From positions 62,001-126,000 of the forward strand of contig JAUZTG010000048.1 of assembly GCA_030734395.1 (NCBI GenBank): a DNA stretch of 64,000 nt, read 5' to 3'. Below the pieces are notes generated by a model, which searched no databases, was not told the origin of the DNA, and worked only from the letters and a program-made list of their open reading frames with translations. The stretch comes from Sarocladium kiliense (lineage: Eukaryota > Ascomycota > Sordariomycetes > Hypocreales > Sarocladiaceae). This document shows positions 22,621-33,699 of this stretch, piece by piece. Numbering within the stretch: position 1 is the first letter of the stretch; the number at the start of each line of letters is the position of its first letter. Position numbers and translations under genes: made by a program.

Positions 22621-24845
22621 ACTAAGTCTCTATGCAGGGCTTCACTTATAGGATGCATACTACGCATTCGGGGCGTGCTGGCAAATCAAGACCCTACTGG
22701 GAGAGGACAAGCACGAGTACGTAAACAAGCAACCCTGGCTCGACTGCATCGCTACGAGAAGGTTTTCCCATTCAATGAGCACACAGAGAGTACAAAGAGA
22801 GGTCAAGAATAAATACAATCAAAACATCGTTCGAACACCGCTGCTCCGCGAGAGGCTTCGGCTGGCGGTTCATTTCAGCGTCGCTGACACCTACGCCCAT
22901 GAATCTCCGAGTCCACCAAGCTTTCACGGCAGCGCGAAAAGGATCACCGCACGCTTATGAAGCCTTCCGAGCATTCGGGGATCATTGGGATGGAAGACGA
23001 TGAAGCTGAGGAGGGAATCCCTGGCTAAAGACCGGGCTGAAGATGCTGCGCATCAGAGTGTGAAGCTGCTGTCGCAAGTGGCGCGGGCCAAGGTCCAACA
23101 GCGCAAGGACGAGCTTCTGCAGGTTGTGGCACCACATACTCGACCATAGGATGGTAAATTCCACCACTGGGTCGGTGTCGTACACAAGTCGGATTATGGC
23201 ATCGAGCATATAGGGATTTTGGGTCGATCCGCCGTCAGATAGTTCTCGAGGCTTGCATTTACCAAATCGCCCGTTACTCCAATATTGCGCTCCCTCCTCT
23301 GACTCCACTGACTCTTACTATTCTACAGTGACAGCGGTCGGGTTTCCTATTCAGTTGGCCACCATGTTCGTATCTGGGACAGCCAGACTGTGCGCATCGA
23401 TGATTTCTTCTCTTGTCCAAGAGTCGCTGACTGCCGTGTCTTCATCATCGGCACTCTCACGACTAACCTCATAGAGGATTTCAAGGATAGAGACTTTGAG
23501 AGCCCGCTTTGCCATCTTTCAGCGGAGCAGATCTTCTTCGGCCTTCCGATTTTGCAGGATACGCGAGAGTAGGTGGTGCCGAAGCAGGACGCCACCTCGA
23601 TCCACCCAGCATATGACCCTTAGTTCATCTAAGGAATGCTCTTGTTTGCCAAAAACATTGTCCCAAAAGATTCAATCAAAGTGGCCGCTTCAAACATTTG
23701 GGGTCTACTGAATAGGTGTCCCTGACTGCAGATCTTGCCTCTTCCTATACGTGCATGTTGTGCTGGACGTCCTGAACATTTGCACACGTAGAGGCAAAGC
23801 TACCCTGCAGTGTAAGCCGAGCTTGGCTTCCGTGCTCGCGCTACCTGATGGACGTCGCCGCATTGATGATAAGTGGGATTTACAGTCTCGGGGGGGTTGC
23901 TTGGTTCTACTGGCGCTGCTCCTGACTGGGCTTGGTGGCTTGGTGTTTGCTCAGATGCTGGTTTACTAAATCTTATGTTGAGATGGTGCGTCAATCTGGG
24001 TCACTGGTGGGATACTGGGATTGAACTTCAGATCTTTACTAATACCAGCCACAAGTCACTTGAGGAAAAGGGGAGAGCCCAAGAAAGGTGAGTACACTTC
24101 GATGCAAAAGATTAACTGTTCTTCCTATCAGGTCCTCACCAGCAATAGTTCACATCTTCTAACCTGCTCACCATCAATAGCTGCCCCCATCCCCGGTCCA
24201 CCAGTTGGAAAACCGAGCGTACGGAACCAACTGCGCGCGTCTTATAAGCCGCCAGTTCCAAAGCTGCCGAGCATCTATGGCAACCTCGACGTGACGCGCC
24301 ACCCAGCGCGTGCAAGCTGACTGTAAATCAGTAAAGGAATCAACCCCCCGGAGCTCTTTGACAGTGACCTCCCATTACCGTCCGTGCAATCAGCGCACCC
24401 TTTCTGGCTGCCCTCCCCCCAACGTTGTATGCGTGCTCAACATATCGCATAACTTTGCTCCCAATGTGTCTCGCTCTGTATTCACTTCTTTTCCCTTGAA
24501 TTAAAACACTCGCCTCGCTTCCGTTTGGCCGAGCAAGCCGTTTGTAAACGACCTCACAGATATGTTCAATGTCCCTAGAGAGCCCGCCATTGACTGCTAG
24601 ACTGTTCAGCTAACATGTTTCTCAGGCTCTGCTTTTGATGAAGACAATGCTGATAACAGCGAGGACCCACCAGTCCTGATCCGAGGATGGTACGTTGTGC
24701 ACTAGAGCCTACATACCCTAGAACCCAGGAGGGGCAGCACGTGACTACCCCCCACTACTTTGGAAATTCAACCACGCACGAAATTTCAAACTCGAAGCTG
24801 CACCCAACATTCTCGAAAGCGACAACACACCACAACACCGTCGCA
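22621..24845. other. Gene-poor tract, part 3 and RPL28 promoter
   Basis: About 2.2 kb without a supported gene up to the RPL28 start. Short overlapping frames on both strands at 22982-23970 show no family resemblance. The last 150 bp are the RPL28 promoter and include a CACGTGAC box at 24738-24745. Confidence 0.4.
24738..24745. promoter_or_regulatory. CACGTGAC box upstream of RPL28
   Basis: An E-box of the centromere-binding-factor (Cbf1) type lies about 100 bp before the RPL28 ATG. Cbf1-type boxes occur in ribosomal protein promoters of some ascomycetes; use of this one is inferred. Confidence 0.35.
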
Positions 24846-25607
24846 ATGCCCACTCGAACTTCCAAGACGCGCAAGCAGTATGTTTGATATCGCACTCATC
24901 ATCGAATTGCGAGCATACACTAACAATGTCCTAGCCGCGGCCACGTTTCGGCTGGTAAGGGTCGCGTTGGCAAGCACAGGAAGCATCCGTATGTCAACCA
25001 TCCCAACGCTCGAATCGAATCCGATACTGACCCGAGATTCCAGTGGAGGTCGAGGTCTGGCTGGTGGCCAGCACCATCACCGTACCAACATGGACAAGGT
25101 TCGATCCCCCGAAGAAGATGAGGATTAGGTGTTGCGCAACCTTAGGAGAGGCGGGAGCTGACGCGCGAGAACAGTACCACCCTGGTTACTTCGGAAAGGT
25201 TGGTATGAGGTACTTCCACAAGCAGCAGGTTCACTTCTGGAAGCCCGTCATCAACCTTGACAAGGTAAATACAATCCTCTCCAAATTGAGGCTGTTTTCT
25301 CGAAAGACGCAATGGTGCAAGCGCCAACGAAAACTGGCGATGGATACGTTGTACATCAAGATACGGTCGCTAATCATTTTCTCACTAGCTTTGGTCTCTC
25401 GTTCCCACCGAGACCCGCGATGCTTACGTCGCTGGCTCCAAGAAGGACACCGTCCCGGTCCTCGACCTCCTCCCCCTCGGCTACTCCAAGGTCCTCGGCA
25501 AGGGCCGCCTTCCCGAAATCCCGCTCGTCGTCCGCGCAAGATGGGTTAGCAAGCTTGCTGAGAAGAAGATTCAGCAGGCCGGTGGCGTTGTCGAGCTGGT
25601 CGCCTAA
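24846..25607 (+). CDS. RPL28: 60S ribosomal protein L28 (uL15 / L27a)
   Basis: Five exons: 24846-24877, 24935-24988, 25044-25098, 25175-25264 and 25389-25607. Together they encode 149 aa, the exact length of the yeast protein. The N-terminus MPTRTSKTRKHRGHVSAGKG, the glycine/histidine-rich GGRGLAGGQHHHRTNMDKYH and the C-terminus WVSKLAEKKIQQAGGVVELV are diagnostic of uL15 of the large ribosomal subunit. Every phase closes. Introns 1 and 2 have GTATGT donors, intron 4 has GTAAAT, and intron 3 has a weaker GTTCGA donor. High intron density near the 5' end is common in fungal ribosomal protein genes. It forms the right-hand edge of the 10 kb gene-poor tract. Confidence 0.96.
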
Positions 25608-26147
25608 GCGTGTGGTGTGATGGCATACCAGCGGGGGTTTGAAAGGGAACCAGGAACGTGTGACATGGACAACACGGAGGGTTCTTTGTGTAACTTGCTG
25701 CTGGGTGTGGATGCAGTATCCTCTTACAGGAGCTCATGCAGTGGATTTTGCTAAATGAATCTTTGGGACCCGGTACCTCACCGTTTGGACGTTCCGAGAT
25801 GGCGCGAGGAAGGGTTCAGTCATGGCTTCACCGACCACTCGCCGCCTGACGGGGCGGGAGAACAGGTCAAGGCCTCGGTCGGTCGGCTTCGAGCATTGCA
25901 TCAGGGATCGGTTGGAGTTAACGAATGAAAATCAAAAAGTTCCCCAAAAACGCCAATCTCCTTCGCGCAATTGCACTAGGTATTCTCTTCCGCTGAAATG
26001 GTGAAATTATATTGCCTTCTCTCTATTGGAACCATGTCTACCAAAACAATACCTCTCGCCCAAACGCCGCGAAACCCAACTCGAAAACCACATGACATTC
26101 GTGAAAAGATTGGACATATAGTCAACCTTTTATTCTTGTGAGTAGAT
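25608..26147. other. Convergent spacer RPL28 / CDC7
   Basis: 540 bp between two stops facing each other. It holds the two 3' UTRs; no further gene is seen. Confidence 0.5.
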
Positions 26148-27663
26148 TCAAGCGAGGATGTCCATCTGATCATCCATACCCAAGTCATCTACCGGAGGCT
26201 GGTCAATCCTGAGGAATGGGTGTTCCAAGGCCTCGGCTGCTGTGATCCTCCGAGTAGGGTCCAAGTCCATACAACGCTCCAGGAACTGGACAGCCATGCG
26301 CTCCTCCTCGTCGAAAGGCTTGTCGTCTGTTCTGCAGGTGCTCCAGAGGATGATTTTCTCCATTGTGAAACCTTGGTTACCGATGGTCGGGATAGTTGTT
26401 TCGAAGACACAGCCGTGCATGAGTCCGGCAGCCTTCATCCGTCGCACGCCAAAGATTGTGGCAATCTCAATCATGGCCTCGACATCATCCGCGCTATTGA
26501 AGAACGGGAATCTTTTTGACAGGATGGTCAGCAGAATCACGCCGACGGACCAAATATCGATCGCTGTCGTTTGTTCGGTACACTTAAACAGCACTTCAGG
26601 TGCACGGAAGCCTCTTGTACCAGCCCTGTTGGCGCGGCGTGACGGCCGAGTATCTGATTTTGGATAGCCCGGCTGTGTGCCGTTCGGGTTGCCGCTCGCT
26701 TCGGCTTGCTGTGCCCAAGCAGAGTTGCGCTGACGGTGTTTTCGTGTCTCTCGAGCCTCGTGGCAGAGACATGGCTTTGAGTCAGACCCTTCGCGTTCGG
26801 CAAGGCCAAAGTCTACCAGGACGCCGTGCTGTGTGGCGGGATCATAGAGGAAGTTCGTCGGCTTGATATCCCTGTGCAGTATGTGGTGCTTGTGAACGCT
26901 CTTGAGCGCAGTGAAGAGTGAGCGCAGGTATATTGCGATGTCAGGGACCGTCATATCGCGGAAGTATGTCCGAAAGTCTCCATGGCGGAAGTAGGGGAGG
27001 ATCGCAATGACTTGATCGGTGTGGCGGAAGGCAGTAATGAGTGGGCAAACAGATGGGCATTGTCGAAGATCATGCAGTAACTCGAGCTCGTTCAATATGC
27101 GAGCGGGACTGGAAGTGACGTAGATCTTCTTGATCGCAACGAAACGCGAGCGCTTGCGAGGCGACCTGTTGGATCCCACGCTAGATTGTCGCTTCAACGG
27201 AGGTGGCGTCCACTTGACAGACTCGTTGTCAAAGTCCCAGCTGTTATCGTAGCGGTCATAGAGAACGTCCTCAGCTTTGTAGACCGTAGAGAAGGTTCCT
27301 AGAACGCTGTTAGTATAATCCTGGCTCCCTAAAGCCACGAGAAAGCAAACCTTCTCCAATCCTTTTGATGAGTCGGTATTTGTCTGCAAACCCTGGGAAG
27401 TCGCTTTGTAGCTTGTCCATATCGGCCTGCACGCCCCTATCGACAGGCTCATCCTCAGAGCTCACATCATCCTCGTCTTCCTCAACATCTTCGTCGCCTT
27501 CATCAGCATCCACCACATCCTCATCTGGGTCTGGTGTCCGGTGCGTATTGCGGGTGTCTGTGGTTTGTTCCTGCTCGTCCTCCAACATCATCTCCGTCTC
27601 CTCTGTCCGGGCATCCTCATGGATGTCGAAAGGGTCCGTCGCTCTTTGTCGAACGGCCATCAT
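26148..27663 (-). CDS. CDC7: Cell-cycle serine/threonine kinase CDC7 (Hsk1)
   Basis: Two exons on the minus strand, 27663-27351 and 27298-26148, giving 487 aa. The start is the first of two tandem ATGs (MMAVRQR); a longer in-frame extension to 27744 exists but adds no recognised sequence. An acidic leader of about 85 residues precedes the kinase domain. The glycine loop RIGEGTFSTVY is split by the intron, which has a rare GTTTGC donor and a perfect TACTAAC branch point. Then come VAIKKIY (the VAIK lysine), HILHRDIKPTNFLYD, VLVDFGLAE and GTRGFRAPEVL, with the CDC7-specific insert between DFG and APE. Late motifs are IDIWSVGVILL and LDPTRRITAAEAL. CDC7 with its Dbf4 partner phosphorylates MCM helicase subunits to fire replication origins. 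It is divergent from the condensin gene CND1. Confidence 0.95.
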
Positions 27664-28215
27664 GGTGTGGTGAGAACAATCGCCAAGGATAGGCGTGCTG
27701 TCAGAAGCGACCAAAGTGTACCAATGCGAACGTTGGAACCTCAATCAAAGTCAAGTAGAAGATTGCATAGTAATCGGCAAGCGAAAATCCACCGAAGGCC
27801 TCCAAGCTCTCCGAATCGGGCAAGCTGGTCAATGGGATGCAGGCTTCGCTATGCTGTCGAATTGGTAGGACGCGGGGTGTGGCCGTTGCAGGGCAGACGC
27901 GATGCAATGGTGGCAGTGCACTAACACCCACGCGCAATAGCTTGGTGGGGTTTCTGTTAGGGCGCTGGCAAAGTGGGATGTCGGAAGGCGCGTCGATGGA
28001 AGAAAACAAACACAGTTGCTAAGGGCGCCCGCTTTGGTACACACAGCATCAGGACCGCCCTCAACGCCGATGTTATTGTCGGATCGCATGGCCATCGCCA
28101 ACAAACACGTTCTCAGCGACAAGCGCATTTCCTGAAGCAGCTCTGTGGCCTTTTCAAGAACGCCAGACTCTGCTGCGACAGCTCGGACGCCCACGTACGG
28201 GCGCAACCACCCATC
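27664..28215. promoter_or_regulatory. Shared divergent promoter CDC7 / CND1
   Basis: 552 bp separate two cell-cycle genes transcribed away from each other. I see several GACGCG/CGCGC-type words (about 27868, 27894, 27927, 27984) but no exact ACGCGT MCB box. Confidence 0.5.
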
Positions 28216-31200
28216 ATGGGGTCAATCGACTTCGACATCAACGATGCGCTCAAGCACTACATGTCCGACCCGAGCTCCATCTCGACACCTGAGGCTGATG
28301 GAGCTCTCTTTGACTGCGAGAATGATCCCGATGCCTTGACGAACGCTGTCATCAACCCGATATTGAATCCCATTGTCGATGCTGTTGCTGATAGCCCAGA
28401 TGCCATCACACGCGCGTCGAACATCGACTCACTACAATTCCTACTTAAGTGCGTCGCCTTTAAACCTCCCTGCCGCACTATTTGTTTGAACGTGTGCTAA
28501 CTCCAGAAAGACATGCGTCATACATCCCCGCCCACGCCCTGAGCAAGGTGTTCGACCTCGTCATGAGCGGCCTTAGTGCTGAAGCTGACGCAGTACACAA
28601 CGATATCGACTCCCCTGACGAGCAAGACGCCGTAGCGCATCACAAGCAACTTCTCGAGATCTACGGATTCCTCTTGCAATGGACCATAGCCACAGTTGAG
28701 GCCAAGGCGGCCGAGAAGTCATCCACAGTGCCTGTCGCTCGGGGACGCGGCAAGGCCAAGAAGGGTCCAGCGAAGCAGGAGGTCTGGGACTCTGCTACTC
28801 AGCTGCAGAGTGCCCTTGATATCATGTGTAAGGTCTTGAGGCTGAAGATATCTAAGATCTTTCTCACGACAAGCGAGAGGGATACATTCATCGGGCTCCT
28901 TACACGTCCAGTCTACCTCATCCTCGAGTCGGAACAGCGCGTCAAGTCTACACCCATCCGCATGCACTCATTCAAGGTGCTCTGCATTGCTGTCAAGCAT
29001 CATGGTCATGGCTATGGTAAGGTCCCCTGGGCCGGTACCCGATGGAAGATCTATTAACAATTAGCAGCTGCGCAAATCAATGTGATCCAGAATCTGACCT
29101 ACTTCGAGCATTTGTCGGAGCCCATGGCAGAGTTTTTGCACATTTTGGCAGAGACATACGATTACCCTCAGCTGGCCGATGAGATCCTTCGGGAGATAAG
29201 CAACAAAGAGTTCAACTCGAACGACACTCGAGGCCCCAAGTCCGTGTCGGCTTTTATCGCCAAGCTTTCTGAGCTAGCTCCCAGACTTGTGATCAAGCAA
29301 ATGACTATGCTGGCTAAGCAACTAGACAGCGAAGTAAGTCTTTCACTCACGCCACATGGACGCTGCTAACAGTCTCAGTCATACACATTGCGGTGCGCGC
29401 TGATCGAGGTCTGCGGCAACATGATCGCGTACCTCAGCGTGCAGGAGGAGCGGAGCGAGAACCACAAATCCCAACTGAATGCCTTCTTTGACGTGCTTGA
29501 GGAGCGATTCCTTGACATCAACCCCTACTGCCGATGCAGAACCCTCCAGGTCTATGCCAGGATTTGCGAGCTTGAGCAAAAGTTTCCCAAGCGCAGGCAA
29601 AAAGCAGCAGAGTTGGCATGTCGCAGTCTCGAGGACAAAAGCAGCAATGTTCGCAGAAACGCCATCAAACTGCTAGGAACACTGATTAAGACGCATCCTT
29701 TCACTGTCATGCACGGGGCTCAGCTCTCTAGGAAGGAATGGCAAGCTCGCTGTGACAAGGTTGAAGAGGAGCTGAACGCTCTGCAGCCCCCAGCTGATAT
29801 GCCTGGTATTAGCGAGGACAAGGCAAATACAACTGTGGACGGCGAGCTGTTGGATGAGGCGACTCAGATCAGCTCTCCAGAGAAGCCGAAGGCAATGACA
29901 GACGAGGAGAAGATCGAGGCGGTCAAGAAGGCCCAGGAGGTCGCGGCCACAGGTGAGGCTATCGAAAAGCTAACTCTAACCCGACGATATTACAACGAAG
30001 CACTCAAGTTCATCGATGTTCTCCACGATGCAACTGGTATCATATGCCAGCTTTTGGGGTCACGCAACAAGAGCGAAGTTATCGAAGCGATGGAGTACTT
30101 CGAAGTTGGTGATGCATACAACATCGAACAGAACAAAGTCGGCATCAGGCGCATGCTGCGACTGATCTGGACCAAGGGCAATAGTGATGAGGGTAAGGGT
30201 GTTCAGACGCACCTCATCGAATGCTATAAGAGGCTGTTTTTCGAAGCACCAGAGAGCTTTAGTCCTAACGATGCCGCCAACTACATTGCCCGAAATATGA
30301 TCAGCCTGACATTTGGCGCCACTCCAGCCGAGCTGACATCGCTGGAGCAACTACTCTCCACCATGATGAAGGGCGGCATGGTCCCTGAAATTGTCATTGC
30401 AAAGCTCTGGCAAGTCTATGGTGTGCAGAAGCGTGAGATTTCACGAACGCAAAGGCGCGGTGCCATCATTGTCCTCGGCATGCTTGCCACGGCGAACCCT
30501 GAGATCGTCGTTGGCGAGATGGAAACGATGCTGCGTACCGGTCTCGGTGGTTTCGGAAGGGCTGACTTGCAGCTCGCCAAATTTACCTGTATCGCCCTCA
30601 GGAGGATCAATCCGACTGGTCGCCAGGCGAAAGAGTCTGCAGCCAAGTTTTCTCGACTCCCCAACGATCATGCCACATGTGTGAGGCTTGCGGCGATCAC
30701 CGAGGTTCCCTCAGACAGCAAAGAATGGTACGGTCTCGCTGAACAAGCCATCAGCGCCATTTACGCCATCTCGAAGCATCCCGATACACTCTGCTCCGAG
30801 ATTATTCGACGCAAGACGCGGATGGTTTTTGGGAAGTCGCAAGAGTCCAGACCAGCATCCCGCGACGAGACTCAACTTGCCCCAGGAGCGGACCCGACGA
30901 TGACCCAAGGTCAGTTTACGCAAGGCTCCCAATCTGAGAACCCGAGGAAGAGGGACAATGCGATCAACCTTTCTCAGCTGCTCTTTATTGTGGGTCACGT
31001 GGCGATCAAGCAGATTGTCCATCTGGAGATGTGCGAGCTTGACTTCAAGCGTAGAAAGCAAGAGAAGGAGAAGCAGGCCTCTCAGAAGGACAAGGAGAAA
31101 GAGAAGGAGGAAGCTGATGAGCTTGACCTCATCGGTGGCACGTCCGAGGATGACTTCACCGAGGCGATGGCGCATATTCGAGAGCGAGAGTTGTTGTATG

Positions 31201-32028
31201 GACCTAACTCCTTGCTTGCGCTCTTTGGGCCGCTGGTATCTGAAATTTGCGCCAACAACACGACTTATGCAGACAAGGGACTCCAGGCGGCGGCTACGCT
31301 GTGCTTGGCCAAGTTGATGTGCGTGTCGTCCGAGTATTGCGAGGAGAACCTTCCCTTGCTCATCACTATCATGGAACGATCACCTGACGCAATCGTGCGC
31401 TCAAACGCGGTGATCGCACTTGGCGATATGGCTGTGTGCTTCAACCACCTGATTGATGAGAATACCGACTTCTTGTACCGACGATTGGCGGATGACGACG
31501 CATCAGTCAAGCGCACTTGTCTCATGACATTGACGTTCCTTATTCTTGCAGGTCAAGTCAAGGTCAAAGGTCAGCTCGGGGAGATGGCCAAGTGCCTCGA
31601 GGACGAAGACCGACGGATCGCAGACCTGGCCCGCATGTTCTTCACAGAGCTCAGCACCAAGGACAACGCAGTCTACAATCACTTCGTGGATATGTTCAGT
31701 CTTCTCAGTGCTGGGGGCAAGATGGACGAAGAGAGTTTCAAGCGGATTGTCAAGTTCCTGCTTGGATTCGTGGAGAAGGTCAGTACAATCAGCACTACGC
31801 ATTGATTCGATGCGTACACAAACGAGACAAGAATACTGACACCTAAGATAGGACAAGCACGCGAAGCAACTTGCCGAGAAGCTCGCAGCACGACTTGGTC
31901 GGTGCGAGACGGAACGACAATGGAACGATGTGGCGTTTGCCCTTGGGCTTTTGCCTCACAAAAACGAGGATATTGCCAAGGTAGTAGCGGAAGGCTTCAA
32001 GGTTGTACAGACAACGGTTACGGCTTGA
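28216..32028 (+). CDS. CND1: Condensin complex subunit 1 (CND1 / YCS4 / CAP-D2)
   Basis: Five exons: 28216-28448, 28511-29016, 29068-29333, 29379-31778 and 31852-32028, giving 1193 aa. The start MGSIDFDINDALKHYMSDP is typical of the N-terminal Cnd1 domain. HEAT-repeat stretches follow (NPYCRCRTLQVYARICELEQ; SSNVRRNAIKLLGTLIKTHP). The C-terminal conserved core is RSPDAIVRSNAVIALGDMAV, RRLADDDASVKRTCLMTLTF and EDRRIADLARMFFTELSTKD. A lysine/glutamate-rich coiled segment (about 31060-31110) lies between. The subunit is part of the SMC2/SMC4 condensin complex for mitotic chromosome compaction. The intron 1 acceptor is the second of two close AGs (CCAGAAAG), fixed by phase. The exon 3 acceptor is a tandem TAGCAG, which could add one alanine. 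The C-terminal exon encodes the basic tail. Confidence 0.95.
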
Positions 32029-33699
32029 AAGGGAAGCTTATGATGTTTTACGCGCCGATGAGAACGATGGGATCAATAAAGTAGCGAAGGATTGGCGTTG
32101 CTCAGCCGCTACGGGGAAAGCTTTTGCCTTCTGATTTTCGTCTCTCGAAGAGTTCGGTCGATAAGTTTGGCAACATTGAATCACCTGAAACGAGTATATG
32201 TTCTGCATATGACTTCTCACGAGCTTCGAAGCCGAAGTCACTGGACGCGTAAAGACTGTGATCTATTCGTAATAGGTGGACCGGCTACAGTGATGTCATC
32301 AAAGGAAGCAACCCTCGACGAATTTTGCTGATGCGAGGGAAACGCCATTGGTGGCTTAGCCCTGCCCTAGCCTTGGATCTCAGACGCGAGACAAAGAGAT
32401 TGGGCGATGGCATGTGGCTTGTCCAGTCAGATCCTCTTCGACTACGACCAGCATAATCACTTCACAAAGAGTTCCATATGCCGTAGGTGGTTTAGCCAAA
32501 GGGGAGCTCGTATACAACGACGCCTGAGCTTGAGCACACGAGTATAGGGTCAAACAAAGAAGGGCATCATAAAAAGTGTATTGGAAAAAGGGCATTGAGG
32601 TTCCTGTGCTGAATACGTAGATTGTTGCCATTTTTGTATCGTATGTTGATCCTACGATATCAGTGTGCAGGGTAGGTAAGGTTGAACAGCTCGTGCCTGG
32701 AGCGGCGACACCAGCGCAGGGCGACGCGCAACAGGAGGGAGGGGCAGTAACGCCAGGGTGGAGCGCTACGACGCATTGGGCCAAAGCGCAAACCAACAAC
32801 CCAGGGGACGCGAAAAGTACAAAAGGACGCCAGTGCCGCTGCTCATTTGGTGCAAAAGGGGGGGTCCGAAGGGTGGAGTTACGAGCCAGGGGATTCCGTG
32901 TAAGTCCCAAGACACCACACCGTCCTTATTGTTGCGTTGCCTCATACCTACGGCACTCTTTCTACCTAGGCACCGAGTACGGCTAGTGAATTTTCCGCTG
33001 CTGTCCGTATCTGTTTCCACTCGAGTATCTTGACTCATTCCATTCCCACGTTGCTCTGACAGACCCTGCGGGAAAACCACGCTTCCGGATCTCGTCATCA
33101 TCATTCCATCACAACCTACAAATCCCCGCCGGGAACAGAGAAACGTGATACGTCACGTGACCACATCGAGTCTTCCCAAAACGGCAACGAGCTTTGATCC
33201 TCTACCGGCGTCACGCTCAGCGATCCGTCGCTTCTTCGTTTGCGGCCTCGTTCACTCCTTTCAGCTCGAACACAATTCCCCCGAAATTGACGACTTCAAG
33301 CACCCAGCGCCCTTGACCACGTGTGTCTACTCGTGATCATAAAGCGGGTTGCCACGGTTTGCCCACACAAGAGCCGACTTGATTGACCGTGGTTCACTTT
33401 GCGCCAACATAGCGCACCATACGACTCGGGATACCATTCGCCTACCGTCGCGTTCCTCTTTGGCCGTGCTGTCGCCACTGTCGACGCCTGATATCGAGAT
33501 CATCTCGATCCTAGAGTCTGAATCGAGGGAAATGCCACGGAGCGCATCCTGCGCTCAAAAGTTTCGGGACAGGACGAGCTGCAAGGGCTAGGACCACGGC
33601 CGACCAAACTCTCAGCTCACCATCTCATTGGGAGCTCTAAATTACACCTCGCGAGTTGTGCGAGTTCATCGGGCATTTGCCCATCACGAACCGTTCACG
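32029..33699. other. Intergenic region CND1 / FCP1
   Basis: 1.67 kb. Many short frames on both strands are unrecognised. The last 550 bp are likely FCP1 promoter and leader, including a TCACGTGA palindrome at 33153-33160. No gene is called. Confidence 0.45.
33153..33160. promoter_or_regulatory. TCACGTGA palindrome upstream of FCP1
   Basis: A perfect 8-bp palindrome of the bHLH (Cbf1/Pho4) type, 540 bp before the FCP1 start. It is overlapped by CRE-like ACGTCA. Function is inferred. Confidence 0.3.

Noticed and set aside
24289..24360. tRNA-Tyr-like anticodon arm (loop with GTA) preceded by an ACGCGC/GCGCGT hairpin
   Set aside because: No acceptor stem, no proper D arm and no B-box GGTTCGA-type T arm in the right place.
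27664..27744. In-frame 27-residue N-terminal extension of CDC7
   Set aside because: It adds no conserved sequence. Two tandem ATGs at 27663/27660 start the acidic leader typical of the protein.
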